Source of the DNA: a virus
IMG/VR virus record: IMGVR_UViG_3300033553_000061
Span: 1-59,433 of that record
Length of the DNA: 59,433 bases
Direction: 5' to 3' (one strand)
In this document: positions 30,673 through 40,387 of the stretch, piece by piece
How positions within the stretch are numbered: position 1 is the first letter of the stretch
Layout of the letters: every line of letters begins with the position of its first letter
Notes under the pieces: model-generated
What the model saw: the letters and a program-made list of their open reading frames with translations, nothing else
What the model was told of the DNA's origin: nothing
Databases searched by the model: none
Position numbers and translations under genes: made by a program

Positions 30673-31868
30673 TAATCATTTTCCCCGGACTGCAAGGTCT
30701 GCACGGCGATCTCGACATTGGAGACCTTGTTGGTGATCCACCGCACAGACAGAGTGTCCGAAGCGAATCGCCAGTGATGGCAGAACGATATTCTCGTCCC
30801 TTGTGTCACATCCTGAGCCCATCCGTCCACCACCGTCAGTTGGCTATCCGAGCCAGAGACAACGATGTTTGCAATCCGATTGACCTGATACGATCCATCC
30901 TCGAAGAACGCGATCAGCACGTTGTATGTGGTCGATCCTGCGTAGGCTGCTGCGAAGTCAACACCCGGAGCCACCAGCGTAAATGCCCCGGAAGTGACCG
31001 TTCCAATGTGACTGACATCATCCTGCCAACTAGGCATGAAGAACCCTGTCCTCTGGCCCTTGTGGCGCAAGAAGAAGGCGATCAAGGCGTCCGTCGCCTC
31101 GGCGGTCATGTTGCTGTAGCCCATCTTCTCGATCCGGGACTGATCCAGTTCGGGAGTGGAGACCCAGATCGTGCCCCGGCCTGAATCAACCGTCTCGAAC
31201 AAGGCGTCGAACTCAATGCTGATCCCGTCGCGCCAGTTCGGCTCGGTCAAGAACAGTTCGCGGCCCTCGAACGTGGGCAAGATCACCTCGGGGTACGGCT
31301 GCGGCTCCCAGCCGGGGTCCACATCGAAGCGGACGTTGCCGTTCCAGACCATATCTGTGATCGACTGAAAGGCGACCTTGGGGGCCGTCCTGCCCTTGTG
31401 GGCCATCATGACCCGTGAGCCATTGGCAAAGCCCACAGAGAGGTTGCCTTCAAGCGTCACGGTCGATCCTACCACGGACAAGATCGTGGCCGCTTCTTCG
31501 TTGACTTCATCCGTGATGATGATCGGCTGCCCCGGAACAATCCAGAACGGGGGCGTGGCGATGGTCAGGACATCGGTAGCTACAGTCGCGGCTGCCGTCA
31601 GAAACGTGCTGCGCCACCGCACCGGGATGAAGAACAAGCGTTCCGGTCTCTCTGCCATGTCGGCCATGTGCCGTTGCATCCCGGCAGACTTGAGCACCGA
31701 GACGTACTGCAAGGCGATGCGGGCCGACTGACGCATGGCCTCTCTGGTTTCCGTGCCGTTGCGCGACCGGAAGATGTTCGTCTTGAACGTATAGTCCTCT
31801 GTGACTTCACCCGACCAGTTAGGCCGGGTGACTGCGATGACTTCGTTGCGGTCGAGTACCTTGATCAT
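30672..31868 (-). CDS. Distal/minor tail protein
   Basis: 398 residues between tape measure and BR0599-type genes. FFLRHKGQRTGFFMPSWQDD, PFWIVPGQPIIITDEV and GSRVMMAHKGRTAP recur in minor tail proteins at this position. Mostly beta. It likely forms part of the distal tail or baseplate ring. It overlaps both neighbours by one to four bases. Confidence 0.7.
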   Translation of the reverse strand: MIKVLDRNEVIAVTRPNWSGEVTEDYTFKTNIFRSRNGTETREAMRQSARIALQYVSVLKSAGMQRHMADMAERPERLFFIPVRWRSTFLTAAATVATDVLTIATPPFWIVPGQPIIITDEVNEEAATILSVVGSTVTLEGNLSVGFANGSRVMMAHKGRTAPKVAFQSITDMVWNGNVRFDVDPGWEPQPYPEVILPTFEGRELFLTEPNWRDGISIEFDALFETVDSGRGTIWVSTPELDQSRIEKMGYSNMTAEATDALIAFFLRHKGQRTGFFMPSWQDDVSHIGTVTSGAFTLVAPGVDFAAAYAGSTTYNVLIAFFEDGSYQVNRIANIVVSGSDSQLTVVDGWAQDVTQGTRISFCHHWRFASDTLSVRWITNKVSNVEIAVQTLQSGEND

Positions 31869-34800
31869 CCGAGAGCCGCCTTAACTTCTGTCCGTTTCGC
31901 CCGTACCGCGTTGACCAGAACCTCTTCGCCCCGTGGAGTGGACAGAGCCCGTTCAACAGCCTCAGCCGGATCGAAGGTGTTGATGATGGTCATGGCCCTT
32001 TGCGTTGCCGCCCCGGCCTTCCCGCCGCCGTTGAGCATATGGCGTGGGTCGTCCTGAGTCAGCATCTCTTCGCCCTTCTTGGCAATGATCGGAACCTCTC
32101 CCGGTGACAGGCCAATCATGCCGCCAGAGTGATACCGGCGTGCCCCGGCGAACATGGCTGGGCTGACCTGCCGGGTGCCATTGCCAGAGCCAACCCGGGA
32201 AGAGCCCACGAGGCCGCCTGTGTGTCCCGTACCGATGCCGATCAGGCCACCGAAGCTGGTGCCTCCGAACGCTGCCTTGAGACCATTGAAGATCGCCTGT
32301 TGGATGATCATCTGGGCGATCTTGATCAGGAAGTCTGCGGCGAATTTGAGGAACGCATCGCGCGCCGCCTCGCCCACGGACTTACCCTCAGCAACCTGCT
32401 GGGCAAACTGATCGAACGCACTGGACAGGCCGCCGATGAAGAGCCCGGCAACCTTGTCCCATTGCAGATAGGCGTTCTGTGCCTCTGCCCCGAAGGTCTG
32501 GGTTTCCAGCTTGGCGACTTGCAGCTTGGCGATGGCCGCGTCCGCAGCACCTCCACCCACGGCAGCCCACATAGCCTGAGCGTTCGCGATGGCTGCCAGC
32601 AACTCGGCGTTTACCTCCCCGACCTTGAGTTTCAGGTTATCCACCTGATCGGTGTCCCCTGCCTTTTTGGCAATCTCAATCTGCTGCACCAGCGCGGCCC
32701 GTTGGCTGAGAAGATTGTTTACCTCTTCCTCTGCCTTCTTGGCGGCTTCGCTGGCCGAGACCGATTCCTTCTTAGCCAGTGCCAGATCGAACACGGCAGC
32801 CGTCTGCTGCTTGATCGTTTCCAGTTCGGCAGCCGAGATGTTCGGGTTGTCTGCTTTGGCTTCCCGGATGGCCTCTTCGATTGCGGCCTGCCGCTCTTTG
32901 CCTTGGTTGATAAGCTGCTGCTGGGAGACCTCGAACTGCCCGTCTGCGATACGGTTCTGAGTGGACTCGCGCTGCCGCTCGGCTTCGTCTGCTGCCTTCT
33001 TCTGCTCGGCTGTCAGGGTCTCGACTTCCTTGACCACGCCACCGTAGGCCGCAAGCAGGCCCTGAGCCCGGGCGCGGTGCCCAGCCATCTGGTTATCGAC
33101 CTTCTCGTCAGATGTACCGGGTGCGCCACCATTGTTCTCGTCTGTCCGACCACCACCATCGGGCGTGCCTGTGTTGATGGCAGCGTAGATGCGTTTCAGG
33201 CCGTCACCAGCCTTGATGCCCGCGTCCGCAAGATACTTGCCTGCCGCGATGACCTGATCCTCGACCGAGGACGATTGGCTGACGCCATACCGCTTTTGGT
33301 TGAACTCAGAAAACTGGATCAATCCGATGTGTTCGTTGTTCGTGCCGCCCCGGATACCGGGATCGAGCGTGCCGATAGTCTCGTAGGAGATGACCGTCAG
33401 AAGGTCCTCTGCTGCCAAGCCCATTTGCTGAGCCAGAGCCGTCACCGAGCGCACCAGTGCCTCGTCACGTGAGCCTGACCCGGCTGCTGCGTTACGGACG
33501 AACTCAGACTCGAAGCTGGCCGCGCTGCGGCTGTTGAACTTGGTGTCCAGTTCGCCCTTGGCCTGAGCCGCCAGCCGCATGGCCTTCTCGACATCTCCGA
33601 AGTTCCGAGCCAGCTTGATCGCCTGCTCGGTCAGCTTGTCGATGGCTTCGATCTCGCCGAGGTGTTCCAGTTCGGCTGCGAGGCTCGGGATTTTCTTGGC
33701 GATCTCTTCCAGCGCCCCGTCGAACTTCTTGGCCTTCTCGGCGGCTGTCTCGTTCGCTGCTGCCGAGTCCTTGAGAGTCCCGTTGAGTTCTTCCAGTGCT
33801 TCGCGCTGCTCTTCTACTGTGCCGGTCAGAGCCTTGATGACAAGCTGTCCACGACGTATCGCTTCGGCCTGTTCCTTGATGCCTTCTGCCCCGGCTACCA
33901 GAGCCTCTGCGTACCTCTGGTTGGCCTTGCTGCCATCGTTGTACTTCTCGGCGATCTTGTCGATCTCGGTCGCCAGATCGACGAGGCTGATCTCACCGTC
34001 ATTGGCCGCGTCGATCAGATTGTCGATCTCCCGGACGAACTCTTTCGAGGCCCCGGCCCCGAGGTTCTTTCCGAAAAACCGCGTGAAGAAGGAACCGCCC
34101 TGCTGGTTCTCTGCTTTGTTGAAAGCGTCCAGCGTGTCTTTGAAAGTCTCTTCCAGATCACGAAGGTTCTTCCGGGCCTCTGTGACCGAGAGAGCCTTCT
34201 CGATGCTCTTCCCGAAACCCTCGACCTTGCGGCCTGCTGCGTCATAGCTGTTCTTGACGCGATCCACGATGCTCTCGTGCTCGATCATGACCTCTGTGGC
34301 GTTGGTGCCTGCGGTCGCCCAGAGAGCGATGCCAGCACCGATTGCGGCCACCAGCAAGCCAATGCCCGTAGTGGACAGGAGGGCGATCAGGGCCGCTTTG
34401 ACACGGGTGATCGTGGTGGCGAGAACAGCCATGCGACCGGCAGCCCCGGTGGCCGCCGCTCCTGTAGCCGTGACGCCTGCTGCCGCGCTGACGGCAGCCG
34501 CCCCGAGATCCTTCATGCCCGCCGCGATTGCGAGGACAATGGGGGTCAGTTTCAGACCGGCAAAGGCAGCAAGTACCGCCGTGAACACGCGGAAGTGCTC
34601 AATGGCAAAAGCGATGACGTTGATGACCGCACCCACCGCCGCAGACACACGCGCCGCGAAGTCTTGGAAGTCAGCCGATTTGAGGGTCACGACAAGGGTG
34701 TCCACCAAGTCGGTGATGGCGTCTAGGAACCCAGCCTCACCGAAACGGAGCATCGCCTCGAACGCTTCATTGGAGAGCCGACCGAACGATGCCGATGTGG

Positions 34801-36898
34801 ACTTGAGAGCCTGAGTCAGACCGGGGCCAAACCGCTTGGTCAACTCGTCAGCAAAGGGGATCAGAGCATCGGCGGTGACTTCGCCCTGCTCCATCATCTT
34901 GATCAGTTCATCCGTGCCCACACCGAGGCCGTCAGCCATCAGTTTTATCGCACCGGGAAGTCTGTCGCCTAGCTGTTGGCGCAATTCTTCCATTTGTACC
35001 GCACCCTTAGAGACAATTTGAGTCAGCGCGGTAAAGACGCCAGCCATCTCTTCGGTGGACGAACGGTTGACCCGCGCAGCCTCGGCTACGGCGGTGAAAA
35101 TCTTGCGGGTTGCCTCCCCTTCCAGACGGGTGTTCTGGGTGGCGATGGAGAACTTGGAATACTCAGTGGCCAAGATGCCGAAGGACACGCCGAGCCGGTC
35201 GGCGGTGCGACGAAGGAAGTCCAGTTCCTGAGCGGCCAGCTTGGTGTCTCCACCCGTAGCCACAGACAGGCGGGCCTGTGCAGCCTCAAGCTTCTGATAG
35301 GCGTCCACGGTGCCCTTGAGGGTCTGGATGACGGCGAACAGGCCGCCATAGGCAGCCACAAGGGACAGAACCTCACCACGGATACGCTGCAAGAGGCCCA
35401 GAGAGCGCCTGCTGTCGCCGTAGAACTCCCGGTAGGCTGCGGCCAAGCGACCACCAGAGGTCGCTGCACGATCCGTTGCAGACGCCGCAGAGCGGGCCTC
35501 CCGTTCGACTTTAGAGAGACCACCCGAGGCGCGTTCGGATGCGTTGTAAATGTCATTCAGCGCGCGCTGTTGCTTCTCGGCTGCGGCTGCGTTCTTCGTG
35601 AGCGCAGAGGATGTCCCAGACAGGATTTTCTGGAACTTGGCCTGCTTGCCGTTGATACTCTCGATGTCCGTCCCGGCTTCCCGGTAGGCACGGCCCATGA
35701 GTTCGAGCGCCAGACGCTGCTCGACATACTCAGTCTTGGCCGCCCCGGCTGCGATCTTCGTCCGGGCGAACGCCTCGGCCATCTCCCGTGTAGGGACTCC
35801 GACCTTGCCGATCTCTGTGGCCATGCGTGTCGCTTCGGTGCTCAGCTTGGCGTACTCACGCTTCGCTTCGAGCGTGGCCCGGCGCTGCCCCTGTAACTCG
35901 GTTGTCAGCTTGCCGAGAGACCGACCGGCGAGTTCCGCCAGAGCCCCGTCAGCCTTACCGGCTGCCACCGCCAGATCGACGTAATTCTTCTCGGCCTTGC
36001 TGATCGACTGCTCTTGCCGGGTGAGCGAACTCGTCGCCTTGTCCACCCTGCCCGAGAGCCGGGTCTGTTCCTTTCCGAGAGCAGAAGACTGAGCCTTCAC
36101 AGAGGTCAGGTTGTCCGCGATCTGCCCGAGGACCTTCTCCTGCTTGGTGACATTGGTAGCAGCTTGTTCTGACTGCTGGCCGAAGATGGCCATGGCCGAA
36201 CCAGCAGCCCTGATCTTGCCGCCGACTTCCCCGTACTCAGTTGTCAGCTTGTTGAGCGCGGCCTGTTGCTTATCTACGGCAGCAGCAGAATTGGTGAAGG
36301 TGTTTTTCAGCGTGTTGCTGGGTTCGACTACAGCAGAGATGCGGTCGGCCAGATCGGCATACCGGGCTTTGGCTTTATCCAGAGCCGCGTTCTGTGTCGC
36401 GATCAGGGCCGGGAGTTCTTTCTGCCGGGACGCAAGTTTTTCCTGAGCCTTCTCGGCTACCGTGTAGGAGGATGCCAACTCACGCTGACTTGTCTTGGCG
36501 TCCCGGACTGCACTCTTCTGACGTGCCAGTGCGTTCGTCGCGCCGTCCTGCTTGCGGGCGAACTTCTCGGCTGCCTTGCTGACATCATAGAGGGCGTTCT
36601 CGAACTTGGCTGCATCCTGTGTCCCATCGACGAACGCTCGTTCGAGGCGTGCCAGTTCCTTCTCAGCTTGACGCAATTCTCCGCCCAGCTTGTCTGCGAT
36701 CTTGAGCCCACCGAGGCTCTTCTCCAAAGTAGAGATGGCAGCACCAAGCTGACTGAGGGAGGATTCAGTCTTGTCGGCGCTGCCACCCACGCCCTTGGAG
36801 GCGTTGGAAAATTCTTCGAGGGCCGCAGTAATCTTGCTCAGGACCTTTTCAGCTTCGTCCTTGGCGCTGATTACCAGATCGACATTTCTGCGGGCCAT
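31865..36898 (-). CDS. Tape measure protein with embedded lytic domain
   Basis: 1677 residues, setting tail length. Residues 1-500 are Ala-rich coiled coils. About 530-725 is the TIGR02675-type tape measure domain (RLSVATGGDTKLAAQELDFL, FTALTQIVSKGAVQMEELRQ). About 780-860 is hydrophobic. About 1140-1285 resembles a transglycosylase-like domain (VISYETIGTLDPGIRG, HIGLIQFSEFNQKRYG) probably used to pierce peptidoglycan during entry. The C-terminal ~200 is Gly-rich and helical. AAGGA precedes the ATG. First gene after the frameshifted chaperone, as in lambda. Confidence 0.93.
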   Translation of the reverse strand: MARRNVDLVISAKDEAEKVLSKITAALEEFSNASKGVGGSADKTESSLSQLGAAISTLEKSLGGLKIADKLGGELRQAEKELARLERAFVDGTQDAAKFENALYDVSKAAEKFARKQDGATNALARQKSAVRDAKTSQRELASSYTVAEKAQEKLASRQKELPALIATQNAALDKAKARYADLADRISAVVEPSNTLKNTFTNSAAAVDKQQAALNKLTTEYGEVGGKIRAAGSAMAIFGQQSEQAATNVTKQEKVLGQIADNLTSVKAQSSALGKEQTRLSGRVDKATSSLTRQEQSISKAEKNYVDLAVAAGKADGALAELAGRSLGKLTTELQGQRRATLEAKREYAKLSTEATRMATEIGKVGVPTREMAEAFARTKIAAGAAKTEYVEQRLALELMGRAYREAGTDIESINGKQAKFQKILSGTSSALTKNAAAAEKQQRALNDIYNASERASGGLSKVEREARSAASATDRAATSGGRLAAAYREFYGDSRRSLGLLQRIRGEVLSLVAAYGGLFAVIQTLKGTVDAYQKLEAAQARLSVATGGDTKLAAQELDFLRRTADRLGVSFGILATEYSKFSIATQNTRLEGEATRKIFTAVAEAARVNRSSTEEMAGVFTALTQIVSKGAVQMEELRQQLGDRLPGAIKLMADGLGVGTDELIKMMEQGEVTADALIPFADELTKRFGPGLTQALKSTSASFGRLSNEAFEAMLRFGEAGFLDAITDLVDTLVVTLKSADFQDFAARVSAAVGAVINVIAFAIEHFRVFTAVLAAFAGLKLTPIVLAIAAGMKDLGAAAVSAAAGVTATGAAATGAAGRMAVLATTITRVKAALIALLSTTGIGLLVAAIGAGIALWATAGTNATEVMIEHESIVDRVKNSYDAAGRKVEGFGKSIEKALSVTEARKNLRDLEETFKDTLDAFNKAENQQGGSFFTRFFGKNLGAGASKEFVREIDNLIDAANDGEISLVDLATEIDKIAEKYNDGSKANQRYAEALVAGAEGIKEQAEAIRRGQLVIKALTGTVEEQREALEELNGTLKDSAAANETAAEKAKKFDGALEEIAKKIPSLAAELEHLGEIEAIDKLTEQAIKLARNFGDVEKAMRLAAQAKGELDTKFNSRSAASFESEFVRNAAAGSGSRDEALVRSVTALAQQMGLAAEDLLTVISYETIGTLDPGIRGGTNNEHIGLIQFSEFNQKRYGVSQSSSVEDQVIAAGKYLADAGIKAGDGLKRIYAAINTGTPDGGGRTDENNGGAPGTSDEKVDNQMAGHRARAQGLLAAYGGVVKEVETLTAEQKKAADEAERQRESTQNRIADGQFEVSQQQLINQGKERQAAIEEAIREAKADNPNISAAELETIKQQTAAVFDLALAKKESVSASEAAKKAEEEVNNLLSQRAALVQQIEIAKKAGDTDQVDNLKLKVGEVNAELLAAIANAQAMWAAVGGGAADAAIAKLQVAKLETQTFGAEAQNAYLQWDKVAGLFIGGLSSAFDQFAQQVAEGKSVGEAARDAFLKFAADFLIKIAQMIIQQAIFNGLKAAFGGTSFGGLIGIGTGHTGGLVGSSRVGSGNGTRQVSPAMFAGARRYHSGGMIGLSPGEVPIIAKKGEEMLTQDDPRHMLNGGGKAGAATQRAMTIINTFDPAEAVERALSTPRGEEVLVNAVRAKRTEVKAALG

Positions 36899-36901
36899 CT
36901 A

Positions 36902-37243
36902 CTATTCCTTATCGAACAATCCCTTGTGGGGGCTTGTCGTCACGTTAAGCTGTTTCGTCAGCTTTGAAAACTCTTTGCGTGCGGGCTTTGATAGGATGGA
37001 CTGCACCGCGTACATGAGAAGCTGGCTCTCTGTGATTATCTTGTTGTTCTGCCTTTCTTCGACCAAGGCCGCCTCGTCATAGAGGCGGCCAAGAGGATAC
37101 ACCATGGCAGAGGGATGGTGGGCTTCTATCAGGAGGCTAACTTGACGCCGGATTCCCCAATACCACCCAGAGAAGCTATTGGCGTTATCTCCGTCAGAAC
37201 CCCAGATACCGCCGTCACCATTCTCGTCAGGGATTCTATCAAC
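36902..37243 (-). CDS. Tail chaperone T extension reached by -1 frameshift
   Basis: The frame is open from the slippery site to TAA at 36902, giving 113 residues fused after residue 119 of the G-type protein (232 total). It runs VDRIPDENGDGGIWGSDGDN ... KGLFDKE. The part after ATG 37105 alone (67 residues) has no good ribosome site, so frameshifting is the better explanation. The fused G-T form would chaperone the tape measure during tail assembly, as in lambda. Confidence 0.8.
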   Translation of the reverse strand, partial: VDRIPDENGDGGIWGSDGDNANSFSGWYWGIRRQVSLLIEAHHPSAMVYPLGRLYDEAALVEERQNNKIITESQLLMYAVQSILSKPARKEFSKLTKQLNVTTSPHKGLFDKE

Positions 37244-37599
37244 TTTTTTACATCGGCCTCCGAATAGAAGGTCTCGTGGAAGATCGCCTCGACCAGTTCA
37301 AGCTGCGTGTTGAACGGCAGCTTGGTGGCCGTGGCTACCGTCTCCGGTGAGTAGTCATCCGAGGCCAGAGCGATGGCTGCGCCGATCACCTCTGGCATCT
37401 CACGAGTGAAAGAGGCGATGGCCTTCTTTGCGTCCCCGTTAAATTCTCCACTCGTGACCTTGCCGAAAATCATAGCGACCTCCGGGCCGTAGTCCTGAGC
37501 AGCGACCATGAGATCGGAAGCAGAGATGCCGCGAACGGCGATCTCCTGATCCCGATACTGCACAGTGGTCCGATGGATTGTAATGTCGCGCAGTCCCAT
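37129..37599 (-). CDS. Tail assembly chaperone (G-type)
   Basis: 156 residues from ATG 37599 (AAGGAAAAAAGGT upstream). Fold by context: between the tail tube and tape measure genes. ISASDLMVAAQDYGPEVAMI and TQLELVEAIFHETFYSEAD resemble tail chaperones of other siphoviruses. Contains the slippery heptamer at codons 117-119. Probably binds the tape measure with its frameshifted form. Confidence 0.8.
   Translation of the reverse strand: MGLRDITIHRTTVQYRDQEIAVRGISASDLMVAAQDYGPEVAMIFGKVTSGEFNGDAKKAIASFTREMPEVIGAAIALASDDYSPETVATATKLPFNTQLELVEAIFHETFYSEADVKKLIESLTRMVTAVSGVLTEITPIASLGGIGESGVKLAS
37243..37249 (-). promoter_or_regulatory. Slippery heptamer A-AAA-AAG
   Basis: In the chaperone frame the codons are GTA AAA AAG, so the heptamer A AAA AAG is exactly in phase for a -1 slip, the same site as in E. 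coli dnaX. After slipping, the -1 frame is open through the chaperone stop and continues in the T frame to 36902. Confidence 0.8.
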
Positions 37600-37610
37600 A
37601 CCTTTTTTCC

Positions 37611-38387
37611 TTAGCTAAGCGTCGGTGTGCCGTCGCGGTAGATGGCCTCACCAACAGTGGGTTTCAGAATTTCGAGAGCCAGCGGAATTTGCTGCCACTC
37701 GTCACCCTTGAGGGCGTAGTCGCCGTTGGGTGTGATCTTCACGTATGGCATGAAGAACACCGCGTCGGACCCTTTAGGGTTCTTGGTGATGTACATCATG
37801 GCACCCTCGACCGGCTCAGAGCCAGAGATCACGCGCTCACGGGTCGAACCGGCAACGGCGTAGGTCACGTCGATGTCAACACCGTCAACAGCGATGGCCG
37901 AGCCTTCAAGGAAAGTGATGATGCCGCTCAGGAGGTCAACCGTGTAATCAACATCCACGACCAGAGGCGTCGCGCCTGCTGCAACGTCAAACCCGGTTGC
38001 GTCGATGCCGAAGTAGCCTGCGGGGTTGGCACCAGTGACGCCCAGCTTGTAGCTGTGCCCGGCCTTGATGGTCGTAAGGACTTCCGTGTCCAAAACGACA
38101 CTGGCCTGCGTGACCGTGCTGTCAGAACCGAAGAAGAACAGGGCGACGTTTTTCGGGTCGATGTTGTCCGTGGTCAGCGACCCGGTACGGTTGACTTCCA
38201 GAGGAACAGAGTCATCTTTTTCGCGGATGCCCTCGTCCGAGGAATAGTGATCCAGAGTCTCGGACTCGATGGTCAGAGAGAACTCAGGGGTGTTGCCGAT
38301 GTAAAAGAAGCCGTCTGGCGTCTGCGTGCCGACTTTGAAGCGGGCGAAGTGAACTTGGCCGCGCCCGAGGGTATAGTTGTTAGCCAT
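37611..38387 (-). CDS. Major tail tube protein
   Basis: 258 residues from ATG 38387 (AAAGG upstream). Beta-rich: NYTLGRGQVHFARFK, EFSLTIESETLDHYSSDEG, SGIITFLEGSAIAVDGVD, AMMYITKNPKGSDAVFFMPY. The EGIREKDDSVPLEVNRTGSL segment and position before the chaperone genes fit a lambda gpV-like tube protein. It forms the tail tube hexamers. Confidence 0.8.
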   Translation of the reverse strand: MANNYTLGRGQVHFARFKVGTQTPDGFFYIGNTPEFSLTIESETLDHYSSDEGIREKDDSVPLEVNRTGSLTTDNIDPKNVALFFFGSDSTVTQASVVLDTEVLTTIKAGHSYKLGVTGANPAGYFGIDATGFDVAAGATPLVVDVDYTVDLLSGIITFLEGSAIAVDGVDIDVTYAVAGSTRERVISGSEPVEGAMMYITKNPKGSDAVFFMPYVKITPNGDYALKGDEWQQIPLALEILKPTVGEAIYRDGTPTLS

Positions 38388-38409
38388 GGTGATGACCTTT
38401 CTGCTGGTT

Positions 38410-38946
38410 TTAGACCGTGTACGGGTCCGTGACATCCTCAACTATGTCGAGGACAATTAGAAGCCAAAAGTAAGCTTTGGCCGAGATTTCATCGGGGGGC
38501 CGAACCACTCCGGTCCCGATGGCGATCCGGGTTACGTGACGCAACAGACCCAACGGGCCATCTGCATCTCGCATTGCCGAAACCTTCTTGCTCTCAATGG
38601 CCATGCGTTTTCTAACATCAGCCAAGGCGACGTGTGCCGGGTCGGTTGGGTTCTCTTTATCATCGTCGAGGAACCCTTGGATCATCAGTTCCCATCCCCC
38701 GGCGCTGTAGCCAGAGTCAACAGGAGGCGGTATCTGATCAATCGGTATGGGGCTCTCAAGAACCGAGAGCATGGGGAGAGGATCACCCTCTCCGAAGATG
38801 GCCCGGCCCCGGAAGACTTTATTGTCCACGGTGCCCTCAGCGCCAGAGAAGTCCAGCACGTACCCATTGTCGGGCGTGATCTCCCGCAAGGCCACGCAGA
38901 GACGCTTCATGACTTCGAGTCGTAGGGGGTTTGAGATCGCGGGCAT
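38410..38946 (-). CDS. Tail terminator-like protein
   Basis: 178 residues. RLEVMKRLCVALREITPDNG at the start and GYSAGGWELMIQGFLDDD in the middle fit the gpU/tail terminator type at this map position (between the Z-type and tube genes). It would cap the tail and stop tube growth. GGAG precedes the ATG. Assignment relies mainly on synteny. Confidence 0.65.
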   Translation of the reverse strand: MPAISNPLRLEVMKRLCVALREITPDNGYVLDFSGAEGTVDNKVFRGRAIFGEGDPLPMLSVLESPIPIDQIPPPVDSGYSAGGWELMIQGFLDDDKENPTDPAHVALADVRKRMAIESKKVSAMRDADGPLGLLRHVTRIAIGTGVVRPPDEISAKAYFWLLIVLDIVEDVTDPYTV

Positions 38947-39564
38947 TTACAACTCCAAAAGTCTCAGGAACTCTGCTGATAGGTCCCGTTCTATCTCAGG
39001 AACCATATCGTTGGCAACGCCTGACCCGTCGATGCTGCGGAACACCTGATCGACCGATGGTCCGTACAAGAGGTACAGGCCCTTGCTCACACGCCGGGCT
39101 GAGGTCTTATTGGCCAAGCGTTCGCCCGGGCGCAACCGGATAGCCAGACCGAGGTTGTACTTCGTAGCCACGTCTGCCGAGCCCTGTGGGAGCCGAAGCG
39201 GGAACACCCGTTTCATGAAGCGGGCCTTGCCGGGTGCAACCTCGACCACAACACCAGCACGCCCTATCCGGGGCGCAGAGGTCAAGAAGCGTGCGAGGCT
39301 GGTCGGCCTACCGCGTGCGGTGATCTTGCCCTGTAGGTGAGCAGGAGACGCCTTCTGAGACACGTAGAGGCCCTTGCCGCCCGGCGCGACGTAGGAGGCA
39401 GGCAGGTTGACCTGATCCCTGATCTTGCGGGCACCTTCGGCGCGCTTGTCTCTGGTGATCTTGTTGATGGCTTGCGAGGCCGCGCGCTTGATCTTATCGG
39501 ACGACCCTTTGGTGAAGTCCAGATCGGTCAGGCCCTCGACAAAAACGGCGAACTCACTGGCCAT
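38947..39564 (-). CDS. Minor tail protein Z-like
   Basis: 205 residues. RAASQAINKITRDKRAEGAR, RDQVNLPASYV, and RGRPTSLARFLTSAP match the gpZ/tail-completion family. A basic protein that helps complete the tail-head end. It lies one base before the terminator-like gene. Confidence 0.75.
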   Translation of the reverse strand: MASEFAVFVEGLTDLDFTKGSSDKIKRAASQAINKITRDKRAEGARKIRDQVNLPASYVAPGGKGLYVSQKASPAHLQGKITARGRPTSLARFLTSAPRIGRAGVVVEVAPGKARFMKRVFPLRLPQGSADVATKYNLGLAIRLRPGERLANKTSARRVSKGLYLLYGPSVDQVFRSIDGSGVANDMVPEIERDLSAEFLRLLEL

Positions 39565-39568
39565 GAGG

Positions 39569-39964
39569 TCACGCCGCGATCAGCGAACCGTCCGGGAGGG
39601 TCTTACCAACCAGAGCGGTCGCGGACATCTCGGAGACCTCGACGGTGATGGTCTGGCCGTCAGCAGGTTTCACGGACTCGACGAACCAGCCTTCGTCAGC
39701 GGCGAAGATAATCAGGCAACCTCGGCGAAGCGTCACGGTGGCCAACTGTGCTTTCCAGAGCACTACGGTCGTTGGGCGTTCGTGAGTTTCAGCATACGAG
39801 AGGTTGGTGCCTGCCAGATCGCCCACAACCTTGGGGGCGTCATGACGGCGTGCGGTGATCGGGTCGGCCAGCAGAGCGCCGGTCGATTCATAGAAAGAGG
39901 CAGGCCGCGCCATGAAGTCATGGAGCACCTGCCTCGCATTGGCTTTGATCTCAGCCAAGGACAT
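39569..39964 (-). CDS. Head-tail connector-like protein
   Basis: 131 residues; MSLAEIKANARQVLHDFMAR, then a beta-rich part (TLRRGCLIIFAADEGWFVES). Size, fold pattern and position between head and tail genes suggest a head completion or connector protein comparable to gpFII. Not certain from sequence. Confidence 0.6.
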   Translation of the reverse strand: MSLAEIKANARQVLHDFMARPASFYESTGALLADPITARRHDAPKVVGDLAGTNLSYAETHERPTTVVLWKAQLATVTLRRGCLIIFAADEGWFVESVKPADGQTITVEVSEMSATALVGKTLPDGSLIAA

Positions 39965-39966
39965 GC

Positions 39967-40341
39967 TTAGAGCATTTCCGAGCCGTCAGACTTCTTTTCT
40001 GTGCCTTTGGCCTCAGCAGCTTTCTTGGCGTCAGCAGCTTTGGTTTCAGCAGTCTTGGCACTGGCTGTCTTGGGCTCAGCGCCTTTCTTTGCTTCGGCCT
40101 TTTTGCCACCGATCTTCTGAGGCGTGGCTTTGCTGTCGGACTTGTCCACTTCGATTGCACCGGAAGAAAGCAGTTCCTTTGTGGTGTCATCGTTCGGGTC
40201 CATATCGACCAAGCCGTTGGCTTTTACGATGACAACGGAGGGCGGTGTCGGCGCAATGCCTTTGCCCTTGTCGCCACGTTTGCCGGGGGTCTCGGTTACA
40301 TGGACCTCTGTGATCGCACGGTATGTTTTGGTAGCAGCCAT
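39967..40341 (-). CDS. Head-region protein with Lys/Ala-rich tail
   Basis: 124 residues. The N-terminal ~65 are ordered (YRAITEVHVTETPGKRGDKG, NGLVDMDPNDDTTKELLSSG, so it may bind a partner). The rest is low-complexity Lys/Ala/Glu (AKTAETKAADAKKAAEAKG). AGGGAG precedes the ATG. Lies just after the capsid gene; role unknown, perhaps in head completion. Confidence 0.6.
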   Translation of the reverse strand: MAATKTYRAITEVHVTETPGKRGDKGKGIAPTPPSVVIVKANGLVDMDPNDDTTKELLSSGAIEVDKSDSKATPQKIGGKKAEAKKGAEPKTASAKTAETKAADAKKAAEAKGTEKKSDGSEML

Positions 40342-40387
40342 TGAATTATCTCCCTAGATGACTGTTGCGTTTGGGGTTTTGGTGACA

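Noticed and set aside
36902-37105. Independent 67-residue gene starting at ATG 37105
   Set aside because: No good ribosome site; the frame is open upstream to an in-phase slippery heptamer, so a frameshift product is the better explanation.
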